NCBI GenBank assembly: GCA_013153375.1
Contig: JAADEN010000153.1
Span: 1-7,508 of the forward strand
DNA: 7,508 nt
Source: Chloroflexota bacterium
Lineage (GTDB): Bacteria > Chloroflexota > Anaerolineae > Anaerolineales > DRMV01
Direction: 5' to 3'
The notes beneath the pieces are model-generated. The model was not told the origin of the DNA. It worked only from the letters and a program-made list of their open reading frames with translations, and did not search any database. Shown here piece by piece: positions 1 to 6,465 of this stretch (position 1 is the first letter of the stretch; the number at the start of each line of letters is the position of its first letter). Made by a program: the position numbers and the translations under genes.

Positions 1-1011
1 CCCATAAAAGGCCTGCAACCGCCGCCCAACCCGGCGTAAAAATTCGCCCGGCCCGGCCGCGCGGATGAACTCCCAGGCCCGCTGCCGCGCCAACGCATCC
101 CGCTCCGCGTCGTCCACGATGTACAGCAATTCTTGCGCCGCGGGAGGGTAGAAGGTGCCGTCGCCGTCGGGATGCGCGCCCACATACAGATTGTAGCCGC
201 CCGAGGTCTCCAGCCACACCCAGCGCCCGTGCAGCCGCGCGTTGCGCACCAGCCAGGGCGTGAGCATGACGGTCAACACCAATCCCGCGGCGAGTAACGC
301 CTTCCAACGCCGCGCCCGGCCGTTCGCGGAGTCCTGTCCACCAGGCCCCCAGGCGGCCCGGGCCAGCACCAGAGGCACGAACACCGCGGCCACCGAGCGG
401 GTGAGCATGGCCAGCCCCAGGAGACCGGCCGCGGCCACGGCCCAGCGCACCTCTCGACCGGGACGCGGGCCGCGCACCAACAGCACCAGCAGGGCCAGGC
501 TCAGAGGCAGGAACAGATTTTCGGTCGCCAGGGCCAGGGGCAGCAGCACCAGTATGGGATACGCGGCCACGATCAAGGCCGCAGCCGTGGCCGCGCGGGG
601 ACGGTCGGGCATCAGGGCCCGCGCCAAAGCCCAGGTCAACGGCACGACCAGCGCGCCCAACACGGCCTGGGCCAAACGGGCCGCGAACCAACGCTGCTCG
701 AGCCCGGCCAGCCGATACCACACGGCCAGAAACGCAGGATACAAAGGCGCCCGGAAAGATGTGGGCAGCCCGCGCGGGTCGTACGCGGGATGCGTGGTGG
801 GGTCGAAGTCCAGGTAACGCTGAATGAGGGCCACATCCTCGGCCGCGTACCAGCGATAACCCTGGCCCGTGGCCAGACTGCGGGCCAGCATGTCATACTG
901 AAACATGTCGTCCAGCCCGATGCCCAGGCCCCGCCCGGCCAGCACCGCGAGCAGGCGCAACGCCAGGGCCAGCGCGAAGACCTGCACGGCCGCGCGGCGC
1001 TCCGGGTTCAT
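1..1011 (-). CDS. GT-C family membrane glycosyltransferase (PMT/ArnT-like), C-terminus cut off by window edge
   Basis: The frame is open from an ATG at 1011 to the left edge, giving the first 337 residues. The protein is very hydrophobic: a first membrane helix lies at about residues 8-27, followed by a loop with an Asp-Asp pair (D34-D35), the usual place of the acidic catalytic motif in GT-C enzymes. Family-like stretches follow: a FRAPLYPAFLA segment (86-96), a hydrophobic block with T163-E164-N165, a GLAMLTRS segment (199-206), and TPWLVRN (251-257) ahead of a soluble GGYNLYVG stretch. Enzymes of this type (GT39/GT83) move a sugar from a polyprenyl-phosphate donor to an acceptor on the outer face of the membrane; donor and acceptor cannot be read here. 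The start overlaps the stop of the preceding hydrolase gene by ATGA, so translation is probably coupled. The general class is fairly sure, the exact family less so. Confidence 0.85.
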   Translation of the reverse strand, partial: MNPERRAAVQVFALALALRLLAVLAGRGLGIGLDDMFQYDMLARSLATGQGYRWYAAEDVALIQRYLDFDPTTHPAYDPRGLPTSFRAPLYPAFLAVWYRLAGLEQRWFAARLAQAVLGALVVPLTWALARALMPDRPRAATAAALIVAAYPILVLLPLALATENLFLPLSLALLVLLVRGPRPGREVRWAVAAAGLLGLAMLTRSVAAVFVPLVLARAAWGPGGQDSANGRARRWKALLAAGLVLTVMLTPWLVRNARLHGRWVWLETSGGYNLYVGAHPDGDGTFYPPAAQELLYIVDDAERDALARQRAWEFIRAAGPGEFLRRVGRRLQAFYG

Positions 1012-1814
1012 GGGTCGGCCTTCCCGTTGCGGCCATAGCACTCAGGCCGTCGGTCCGCCAACGCGGGGAACGCGGCCCGGCGTTGGCGCGTGGCAGCCAG
1101 ATCCACCCGCACGGTCAGCACCTGCGCCGCGTCGTGGGCCTGGGCCAGAACCTGGCCCCATGGGTCCACCACCGCGGATCCGCCGCCGAAGGGGCCGTAA
1201 CGCCCCGGCCCAACCCGGTTGACCGCGAGCACGAAGAGCAGATTCTCCACCGCGCGGGCCCGCAGCAGCAGATCCCAATGGTCACGCCGCGCCGCGGGCC
1301 AAGCGCCCAGTACCACCAGCGCGTCCGCGCCGCGCAGCGCGTACCCACGCGCCAACTCGGGGAAACGCAGGTCATAGCACACCAGCACGCCCACCCGGCC
1401 CCAGGGCAGCGTCCACATCTGCGGCGCGCAGCCCGGGCTCACGACCTGGTCCTCGTGCATGCCGCGGAAAAGGTGGATCTTGCGGTACGGCGGCAGCACC
1501 TGGCCGCGCGGGCCCACGGTGACCGCGGCGTTGTACCGCCGTCCGTCGGCCGCGCGGATGGGCAACGAGCCGCTGATCCACAGGTCGTACTCGGTGGCCC
1601 ACCCGCGCATGGCCCGCAGCGTCGGGCCGTGGGGGAAGGGCTCCGCCTGGGCCGTGATCGCGGCGGGGTCGAAGCCTGTGGTCCACATCTCGGGCAGCAA
1701 GGCCCACCGCGCGCCCTGCCGCGCGGCCTGGGCCAAAGCCTGCCGGGCCGCAGCCCGGTTGGCCTCGACGGCCCCGTCACGCACTTCCATTTGAATCAGG
1801 GCCAGGGTGAGCAT
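1008..1814 (-). CDS. Carbon-nitrogen hydrolase, nitrilase superfamily (omega-amidase / YafV-NIT2-like)
   Basis: This is a 268-residue soluble protein, a normal length for a single-domain nitrilase-fold amidase. The catalytic triad is complete: glutamate E42 in LLPEMW, lysine K112 in YRKIHLF, and nucleophile C146 in VCYDLRFPEL; E121 may be the accessory glutamate. The stretch from R177 to R200 (RDHWDLLLRARAVENL and on to VNRVG) resembles the YafV/NIT2 branch, whose members hydrolyse omega-amides such as alpha-ketoglutaramate to a keto acid and ammonia. Substrate assignment is by resemblance only; N-carbamoyl or other amidase activity is possible. No signal peptide or membrane segment is visible, so it should be cytosolic. 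It has a strong ribosome site (GGAGG, 6 nt before the ATG), starts 24 nt after the upstream GT-C gene, and overlaps the downstream GT-C gene by 4 nt, so all three are probably cotranscribed. Confidence 0.9.
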   Translation of the reverse strand: MLTLALIQMEVRDGAVEANRAAARQALAQAARQGARWALLPEMWTTGFDPAAITAQAEPFPHGPTLRAMRGWATEYDLWISGSLPIRAADGRRYNAAVTVGPRGQVLPPYRKIHLFRGMHEDQVVSPGCAPQMWTLPWGRVGVLVCYDLRFPELARGYALRGADALVVLGAWPAARRDHWDLLLRARAVENLLFVLAVNRVGPGRYGPFGGGSAVVDPWGQVLAQAHDAAQVLTVRVDLAATRQRRAAFPALADRRPECYGRNGKADP

Positions 1815-1825
1815 GGAGGACCTCC
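1815..1825 (-). promoter_or_regulatory. Strong palindromic ribosome binding site of the nitrilase gene
   Basis: On the minus strand the 11 nt before the ATG read GGAGGTCCTCC: a full Shine-Dalgarno core 6 nt upstream of the start, followed by its own inverted copy around a single central base. The centre is too tight for a normal hairpin, so I read it simply as a strong ribosome site that fixes the start at 1814. Confidence 0.75.
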
Positions 1826-1838
1826 GAATGGTTTCGGC

Positions 1839-3548
1839 TCACTCACATCCGTCCGCGCAGAAACGCCGCAGCACGATGCCCCAGCCTTCGGCCTCGTTGT
1901 AGTACTGGGCCACTTCTTCCAGATAAGGCGTCAGGTCCTGGTAGGGCGGGTGATTGTACAGGGCTTTGCCGAGCAACGCGTAGTCCAGGCCCACGTTGCG
2001 CAGGTAGTCCACCCGGGTGCCCTGCTTCATGGCCTGCAAGTAGGCGTAGTTGCTGATGAGACCGTCCAGGTTGACGATGGTGCGACCCTGGACGAAATAC
2101 CCCAGGCTGCCCGCGCCCGTCGCGGCGATGAGGGAGCCGGGTTCGGTGTGGGCTTCGACCCAGCGCGCGTAGTCCAGGTACATGTGCACGCCCGGCCGCT
2201 GATGAGGAAAGCGGTGCACCAGGCGCTGGCTCAGGCGGACGCCCGCCACAAGCAACAGCAGGCCGGCCGCCAGAGGCCAGGTCCAACGGGGCCAGCGCCG
2301 AGGCGCGAAGCGCGCCAACAGGCTCTCCCAAACGACCTGGGCCAGCACCGCGGCCAGCACGAACAGGAGCAGGTGCTGGCCCACCCAGTACCAGTGGCGC
2401 ACGCCCAGGTGCCGGGCGATGGGATAATAAGCCGCGTGCATCATCGCGCCGGCCAGCCAGGGCAACACCCAGGCGCGACGCACCACGGGCCACCACGCCC
2501 GCCGGGTGAGCCACAGTCCGCCAGCCGCGAGGGCCAACCCGACGACCACGATGGGCAAGCCTTCCCGCCAGGATTGCACTTCAGGCAGTCCCAGGGCCAA
2601 AAGATTTTCCTCATAACGATGGTAGAGGCGCCACAGGGGCGTCAGGAGGGGGGACCAAGGGCGCCCGGGACGCGGACTGAGATTCGCTTTGAAGAAAAGG
2701 ATCGGCCAGGGATCTGCGCTGGGTTTGCCGTAGGGCGTGCCTGTGCCAAAAGTGCCCCACCAGGCCTTGACCTGCCCGCTCACGGGCATGATGCCGCCCA
2801 CATAGGCCCAACTCCAAAGCAGATAACCGCCCACCAGGGCCAGAGGCGGCCCGGCCCAAGCCGCGAACCAGCGCGCGAAGGGCCTCCACGCCCTTTGGCG
2901 CAACCACGGCCACCACACCCGGCGCTGGTCGAACAGCATGGCCAGCACCACGGCCCCGGCCACAAAGATGTTGTCCAACCGAGCCAGAAGGACCAGGGCC
3001 AGACTCAGGCCCCAGGCCAGCCAACGGCGCGCTTCGTCAGGCGCTTCGCGGAGGTATATGCTGGTGTACCACACGCCGGCCAGGGTGAGGGCGTTGAGCG
3101 CGCTTTCGATGCTGCCCACCGAATAGGCGAAGACCACGGTGGGGCTGAACACCCACGCCACGGCCAAGGCCCAGGCAATGCCGCGAGCGAAGACCCGCCG
3201 CCCGGCTCGATAGAGCACCAGGCCCGTGAGGCCGTGGACCAGGCCCGTGAGCAGCACCACCCCGCGCAAAGGCAGGATGAGATCACCGCCCCGGCCCAGG
3301 AGCGCGTACACGGCCACCAGCAGGGCCATCCACAGAGGATGGAAGCCGTTGGTCGGCCCCAAACCGTCGAAAGTCACACCCCGGCCCAACACGATGTTGC
3401 GGGCGACGGTGAAATAATAAAACGCGTCGTCGATGTGAAACCAGTTGAGCAGGGAGTATTCCGACGCCGTAGCCACATATCCGTGCAGGGCGACAATCCA
3501 GGCCAGCAGCGCGGCCTCTTCCCACGACAAACGCAAACGGCGGGACAT
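1839..3548 (-). CDS. Large GT-C-like integral membrane protein, putative glycosyltransferase
   Basis: This 569-residue protein has many hydrophobic helices (for example about 11-29, 72-84, 94-113, 124-141, 181-206, 232-249, 331-346, 390-405, 423-438) and a soluble C-terminal part from about 450. The first extracytoplasmic loop carries D40-D41 in HIDDAFYYF, then GPTNGFHPLW (64-73), a layout typical of lipid-linked sugar transferases of the GT-C fold. Other marked spots are SIESALNAL with E148, LLARLDN with R190 and D192, and a conserved-looking TGAGSLGYF (477-485) followed by NLDGLISN (493-500). Donor and acceptor are unknown. The same frame is open to an ATG at 3647, but that would run through the promoter region and into the divergent gene. 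The ATG at 3548 has GGGGAG five nt before it and begins the membrane protein proper, so I chose it. It is the first gene of the leftward cluster. Confidence 0.85.
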   Translation of the reverse strand: MSRRLRLSWEEAALLAWIVALHGYVATASEYSLLNWFHIDDAFYYFTVARNIVLGRGVTFDGLGPTNGFHPLWMALLVAVYALLGRGGDLILPLRGVVLLTGLVHGLTGLVLYRAGRRVFARGIAWALAVAWVFSPTVVFAYSVGSIESALNALTLAGVWYTSIYLREAPDEARRWLAWGLSLALVLLARLDNIFVAGAVVLAMLFDQRRVWWPWLRQRAWRPFARWFAAWAGPPLALVGGYLLWSWAYVGGIMPVSGQVKAWWGTFGTGTPYGKPSADPWPILFFKANLSPRPGRPWSPLLTPLWRLYHRYEENLLALGLPEVQSWREGLPIVVVGLALAAGGLWLTRRAWWPVVRRAWVLPWLAGAMMHAAYYPIARHLGVRHWYWVGQHLLLFVLAAVLAQVVWESLLARFAPRRWPRWTWPLAAGLLLLVAGVRLSQRLVHRFPHQRPGVHMYLDYARWVEAHTEPGSLIAATGAGSLGYFVQGRTIVNLDGLISNYAYLQAMKQGTRVDYLRNVGLDYALLGKALYNHPPYQDLTPYLEEVAQYYNEAEGWGIVLRRFCADGCE

Positions 3549-3576
3549 ATCGGCTCCCCGGTAAGAACTCAAATGG

Positions 3577-3582
3577 ATTGTA
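3577..3582 (-). promoter_or_regulatory. Putative -10 box of the leftward GT/nitrilase operon
   Basis: The minus strand reads TACAAT here, about 29 nt before the ATG at 3548, a reasonable -10 position. No convincing -35 hexamer lies 16-18 nt upstream (the minus strand there reads CCACCC), so the call rests on the -10 match and its location in the divergent gap. Confidence 0.45.
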
Positions 3583-3607
3583 CCGCAATTGAAAGGGCAG
3601 GGTGGGG

Positions 3608-3613
3608 TATAAT
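3608..3613 (+). promoter_or_regulatory. Putative -10 box of the aminotransferase/RNA methyltransferase operon
   Basis: A perfect TATAAT sits 32 nt before the ATG at 3646. The best -35 candidate, TTGAAA at 3589-3594, is only 13 nt away, shorter than the usual 16-18 nt spacer; the hexamer at 17 nt (3585-3590, GCAATT) is poor. A start of transcription near 3620 would leave a leader of about 26 nt containing AGGAGG at 3635-3640. Confidence 0.6.
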
Positions 3614-3645
3614 GCAGCGGCAAACCCCGTACGCAGGAGGTCTTC

Positions 3646-4725
3646 ATGGCGCGGCTTTTCGTCCCCGGCCCGGTAGATGTGGCTCCCGAGGTGGCTCAGG
3701 CGCAGACCAAGCCCATGCTGCCGCACCGCAGCCCCGAATTCGAGGCCCTGTTCCACGCGTGCGAACAGCGGGCGCGGGCCCTGTTCTTCACCCAGTACCG
3801 GGTGTTCATCAGCGCCTCGTCAGGCACGGGCTTCCAAGAGGCCGCGGTGCGCAACCTGGTGCGCCCGGGACGCCGTGCGCTGGTGGGCATCAACGGCGCG
3901 TTCGGCAAACGCTGGCGTGAGGTGGCCGAGACCAACGGGATCCTCGTGGACTCCATCGAAGTGCCCTGGGGCCGACCTTTGCGGGGGAAACTTTTCACGG
4001 CCGCGCTGGAAGCGCGAGACGATTACGATTTGGTGATGGTGGTGCACAACGAGACCTCCACGGGCGTGGAGAACCCCATCGCCGAGATCGCGGCCGCGGT
4101 GCGGGCCGTCCGGCCCGACGCGCTCATCGCGGTGGACTCGGTCTCGGGCCTGGCAGGCGCGCGGCTGGAGATGGACGCCTGGGGCCTGGACATGGTGTTC
4201 ACTTCGGGGCAGAAGGCCCTGGCTTTGCCGCCCGGCATCGCGCTGGCCGCGGTATCGGATCGGGCCCTGGCGCGCGCCGAAGAGGTGCCCCAGCGGGGCT
4301 GGTACTTCGACCTGCTGCGCCTGGAGAAGCACCGCCTCAAAGATTCGACGCCCGCGACGCCGCCGGTCTCCCTCATCTACGCGCTGGATGTGCAACTGGA
4401 TCGGATTCTGGCCGAGGGGCTGGAGGCTCGCTTCGCCCGCCATGCGGCCCTGGCCCAACGGGTCCAGACCTGGGCGCGCGAGCGCGGCTTTGGCTTGTTC
4501 GCGGCCGAGGGCTACCGTTCCAAGACGGTCACCACTATCACCAATACCCACGGTCTGGACATCGCCGCGCTCAACGCGTTCCTCCTGCAGCGCGGTATGC
4601 GCATCGCCAACGGCTACGGCCCGCTCAAGGGCGAGACCTTCCGCATCGCGCACATGGGCGAGATCCAGATGTCCGACCTGGACCAACTCCTGGCCGCGTT
4701 GGACGAATACCTGCACACATCCTGA
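3646..4725 (+). CDS. Class V PLP-dependent aminotransferase (alanine-glyoxylate / phosphoserine aminotransferase-like)
   Basis: This 359-residue protein is full length for the AGXT/SerC-like group of fold-type I aminotransferases, which pass an amino group from an amino acid to a 2-oxo acid with pyridoxal phosphate. The N-terminus has the family FVPGPVDV; SASSGTGFQEAAVRN (56-70) forms the phosphate-binding segment; HNETSTGV (134-141) is the substrate/cofactor loop. D164 in IAVDSVSG should pair with the pyridine nitrogen, and K190 in TSGQKALALPPG is the Schiff-base lysine. The C-terminal GPLKGETFRIAHMGE stretch is typical of the group. Sequence alone does not settle the substrate: serine-glyoxylate, alanine-glyoxylate and phosphohydroxypyruvate are all used by relatives. 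AGGAGG five nt before the ATG supports the start. The RNA methyltransferase gene follows after 12 nt, so they are probably cotranscribed. Confidence 0.92.
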   Translation: MARLFVPGPVDVAPEVAQAQTKPMLPHRSPEFEALFHACEQRARALFFTQYRVFISASSGTGFQEAAVRNLVRPGRRALVGINGAFGKRWREVAETNGILVDSIEVPWGRPLRGKLFTAALEARDDYDLVMVVHNETSTGVENPIAEIAAAVRAVRPDALIAVDSVSGLAGARLEMDAWGLDMVFTSGQKALALPPGIALAAVSDRALARAEEVPQRGWYFDLLRLEKHRLKDSTPATPPVSLIYALDVQLDRILAEGLEARFARHAALAQRVQTWARERGFGLFAAEGYRSKTVTTITNTHGLDIAALNAFLLQRGMRIANGYGPLKGETFRIAHMGEIQMSDLDQLLAALDEYLHTS

Positions 4726-4737
4726 AGGCACGAGGCC

Positions 4738-6039
4738 ATGACACCGTCCCCCAGCCCCCACGACGACACGCTGCACGACCCGACCCGCACGCCTCAGGTG
4801 GGGGAGGTGTATCGGGTCGTCCTGACCACCTGGACCTACGGCGGCGAGGTCATGGGCCGACTGCCCGACGGACGGGCCGTGTTCGTGCCCTTTGCGTTGC
4901 CGGGCGAGGTGGCCCAGGTGCGGCTCACCGAGGTCAAATCCCATTACGCCCGGGGCGAAATCGTGGCGCTGGAGGAGACCTCGCCCGACCGGGTGCCGCC
5001 CCGTTGCCCGCACTACAAGATCTGCGGCGGGTGCCATTACCAGCATGTGTCCTATCCCGCGCAATTGGCCGCCAAAAGCGTCATTTTGCGGGACCAACTG
5101 GAGCGTATCGGCAAACTCGCCAATCCGCCCGTGGGCGCGACCGTGCCTTCGCCCCAGCCGTGGGCGTATCGCAACCACGCCCAGTTTCATCCCGCGGGGC
5201 AGGGGAGGCTCGGCTTCAAGGCCCGGGACGGCGAAACCGTGGTGCCCATCGAGACCTGCCCGCTGCTGGACGCGACCGTGTCCGAGGTCTGGCCGCGGCT
5301 GCACCTGGAGGACGGCGCGGGCATCCAGCGGGTGCATGTGCGCAGCGGCGCGGAGGGTGAGGCCCTGGTGGTGCTGCTGGGCGAGGAGCCCAAACCGCCG
5401 CCTCTGGAGGTGGACTTTCCCGTCTCCATGCTCTACATCGGCCCCGAAGGGCCCATCGTGCTGGCCGGGCGCTCGTATGTGGTGCAGCGGGTCAAGGGCC
5501 GCGCGTTTCGGGTCTCGGCCCATGCGTTCTTCCAGGTCAACATCCCCGTGGCCGAAGCCATCATCGAGCACCTGTTGCGCTACCTGCCGCTGCGGGAGGA
5601 CGCGACCCTGTTGGATGTGTATGCGGGCGGCGGTCTGTTCAGCGCCTTCCTCGCGCCGCGGGTCGGGCGGCTGATTGCGGTGGAGGAAGATCCTTGGGCC
5701 GTGGCCGATTTCGAGGTCAATCTGGCCGAGTACGATCATGTGGAACTGTACGAAGCGCCCGCGGAAATGGCCCTGCCGCACCTGCGCCGACGGGGCGAGC
5801 GGGTGGACCTGGCCGTGGTGGATCCGCCTCGGGCCGGCCTGAGCCGTGAGGTGCTGGACGCCTTGACGGACCTGGGCCCCGAGTGGCTGGCGTATGTCTC
5901 ATGCCATCCCGCGACGCTGGCGCGCGATGGCCGCCAATTGCACAAACGCGGTTATCATCTGGTGCGGGCCACGCCTTTCGACATGTTTCCTCAGACTTAC
6001 CACATCGAGAGCGTGACGCTCTGGCGTCGCCACGGATGA
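4738..6039 (+). CDS. TrmA/RlmD-family RNA (uracil-C5)-methyltransferase with Fe-S cluster
   Basis: This 433-residue enzyme should transfer a methyl group from SAM to C5 of a uridine in RNA, most likely 23S rRNA. Domains in order: an N-terminal TRAM RNA-binding domain (about 20-80); four cysteines C90, C96, C99 and C174, spaced as in the [4Fe-4S] site of E. coli RlmD (RumA); a central domain ending in FFQVN (264-268); and a Rossmann methyltransferase domain with SAM motif LLDVYAGGGLF (291-301), VDPPRAGL (361-368), nucleophile C389 in YVSCHPATLARD, and H422-I-E424, where the glutamate is the expected general base. All catalytic parts are present. Which uridine it modifies (U1939, U747, both, or a tRNA site) cannot be told from the sequence, so I give no symbol. 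It lies 12 nt after the aminotransferase, with GAGG just before the start. I see no hairpin with a T-run after the stop. Confidence 0.94.
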   Translation: MTPSPSPHDDTLHDPTRTPQVGEVYRVVLTTWTYGGEVMGRLPDGRAVFVPFALPGEVAQVRLTEVKSHYARGEIVALEETSPDRVPPRCPHYKICGGCHYQHVSYPAQLAAKSVILRDQLERIGKLANPPVGATVPSPQPWAYRNHAQFHPAGQGRLGFKARDGETVVPIETCPLLDATVSEVWPRLHLEDGAGIQRVHVRSGAEGEALVVLLGEEPKPPPLEVDFPVSMLYIGPEGPIVLAGRSYVVQRVKGRAFRVSAHAFFQVNIPVAEAIIEHLLRYLPLREDATLLDVYAGGGLFSAFLAPRVGRLIAVEEDPWAVADFEVNLAEYDHVELYEAPAEMALPHLRRRGERVDLAVVDPPRAGLSREVLDALTDLGPEWLAYVSCHPATLARDGRQLHKRGYHLVRATPFDMFPQTYHIESVTLWRRHG

Positions 6040-6315
6040 CAGGATAGAGGGCCAGACTCGAAGAATAATTTGATTAATATCGTTTGAAAGGGAAGGGAGG
6101 TTCAGGGGCGGCGCGGCGAAACAATGGCCCAATCGACCGAAAGGACCTTGCGGCGCGACAGGTGGGGCAGGGGATTCCAACGACGACACCACGGCGGTTC
6201 AAGCAAGTCGAAACGCGGACGCACTTCATTTTTAAAGAAGGCCGCGAAAGGCTGCGAGCAGCATGAGCGACGGAACTCGAACACGCCAAACGCGCTCTCA
6301 GGGCGGTGGGGAGGT

Positions 6316-6355
6316 GGTTTGAAGGCAAACGCGGGGCTTCTTTGTGCCTCAAACC
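6316..6355 (+). repeat. Imperfect inverted repeat (hairpin) upstream of the tadE promoter
   Basis: The left arm GGTTTGAAGGCAAA (6316-6329) pairs with the right arm TTTGTGCCTCAAACC (6341-6355), leaving a bulged A on the left, a bulged G on the right, and an 11-nt loop. That gives about 13 pairs. No T-run follows on either strand, so it is not a standard intrinsic terminator. It could be a protein-binding site, an RNA structure, or the arms of a small repeat element. Confidence 0.6.
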
Positions 6356-6420
6356 GTCCTTCACTTGCGATAAGAAACATTAACGAAAGCAAAAACAGGG
6401 GCCAGAAACGGTCCAGGGCT

Positions 6421-6429
6421 TGTTATAAT
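6421..6429 (+). promoter_or_regulatory. Extended -10 promoter for the TadE/TadG-like genes
   Basis: The sequence TGTTATAAT is an exact extended -10 (TGn followed by TATAAT at 6424-6429). The hexamer at the normal -35 position (6401-6406, GCCAGA) is poor, which is common for extended -10 promoters. Transcription would start near 6436 and leave a leader of about 30 nt with GGGAG at 6453-6457. Confidence 0.6.
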
Positions 6430-6465
6430 GAGACTGCTCATCTGTCTCCGATGGGAGTTTTTGCT

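Larger units (their letters stand above)
6040..6465 (+). other. 426-nt intergenic region without a convincing gene
   Basis: The stretch begins with an AT-rich patch (about 6060-6090) unlike the flanking coding DNA and continues with mixed composition. Several frames stay open for 60-115 codons on both strands, but none has a ribosome site, a recognisable motif or protein-like composition; the plus frame joined to TadE from 6124 is rich in Arg, Lys, Gly and Ser and looks like read-through noncoding DNA. No T-run terminator for the upstream methyltransferase gene is evident. What can be supported is an imperfect hairpin at 6316-6355 and a promoter at 6421-6429. The rest could be a long untranslated region, a decayed gene, or a genome-dispersed repeat. 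Confidence 0.6.

Noticed and set aside
3577..3589. ATTG/CAAT inverted repeat in the divergent gap as an operator
   Set aside because: Four-base arms are too short to separate from chance.
3549..3647. A 33-residue N-terminal extension of the large membrane protein (ATG at 3647)
   Set aside because: It would cross the divergent promoter region and overlap the start of the aminotransferase gene; the ATG at 3548 has a good ribosome site.
1083..3920. A 945-codon open plus-strand frame opposite the nitrilase and GT-C genes
   Set aside because: It is antisense to two genes with clear motifs, is full of His, Gln, Arg, Pro and Gly, crosses the divergent promoter region, and reflects GC-rich codon bias on the other strand.
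3820..5781. A 653-codon open minus-strand frame opposite the aminotransferase and methyltransferase genes
   Set aside because: It runs across two well-supported genes and the gap between them, with a low-information His/Arg/Gly/Gln-rich translation and no domain.
6008..6056. Short hairpins at the end of the methyltransferase gene (AGAGCG/CGCTCT with a 3-nt loop; TCTGGC/GCCAGA) as a terminator
   Set aside because: The first is inside the coding sequence, the second has a 25-nt loop and only 6 pairs, and neither is followed by a T-run.
6074..6392. Two overlapping 96-codon minus-strand frames in the gap
   Set aside because: No ribosome site, no motif and mutually overlapping; possible decayed or repeat DNA but not supportable as genes.
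6124..6465. A 114-residue N-terminal extension of the TadE-like protein
   Set aside because: The prepilin-like signal must be near the N-terminus, the extension is low-information Arg/Lys/Gly/Ser sequence, and the ATG at 6466 has its own ribosome site and an upstream promoter.
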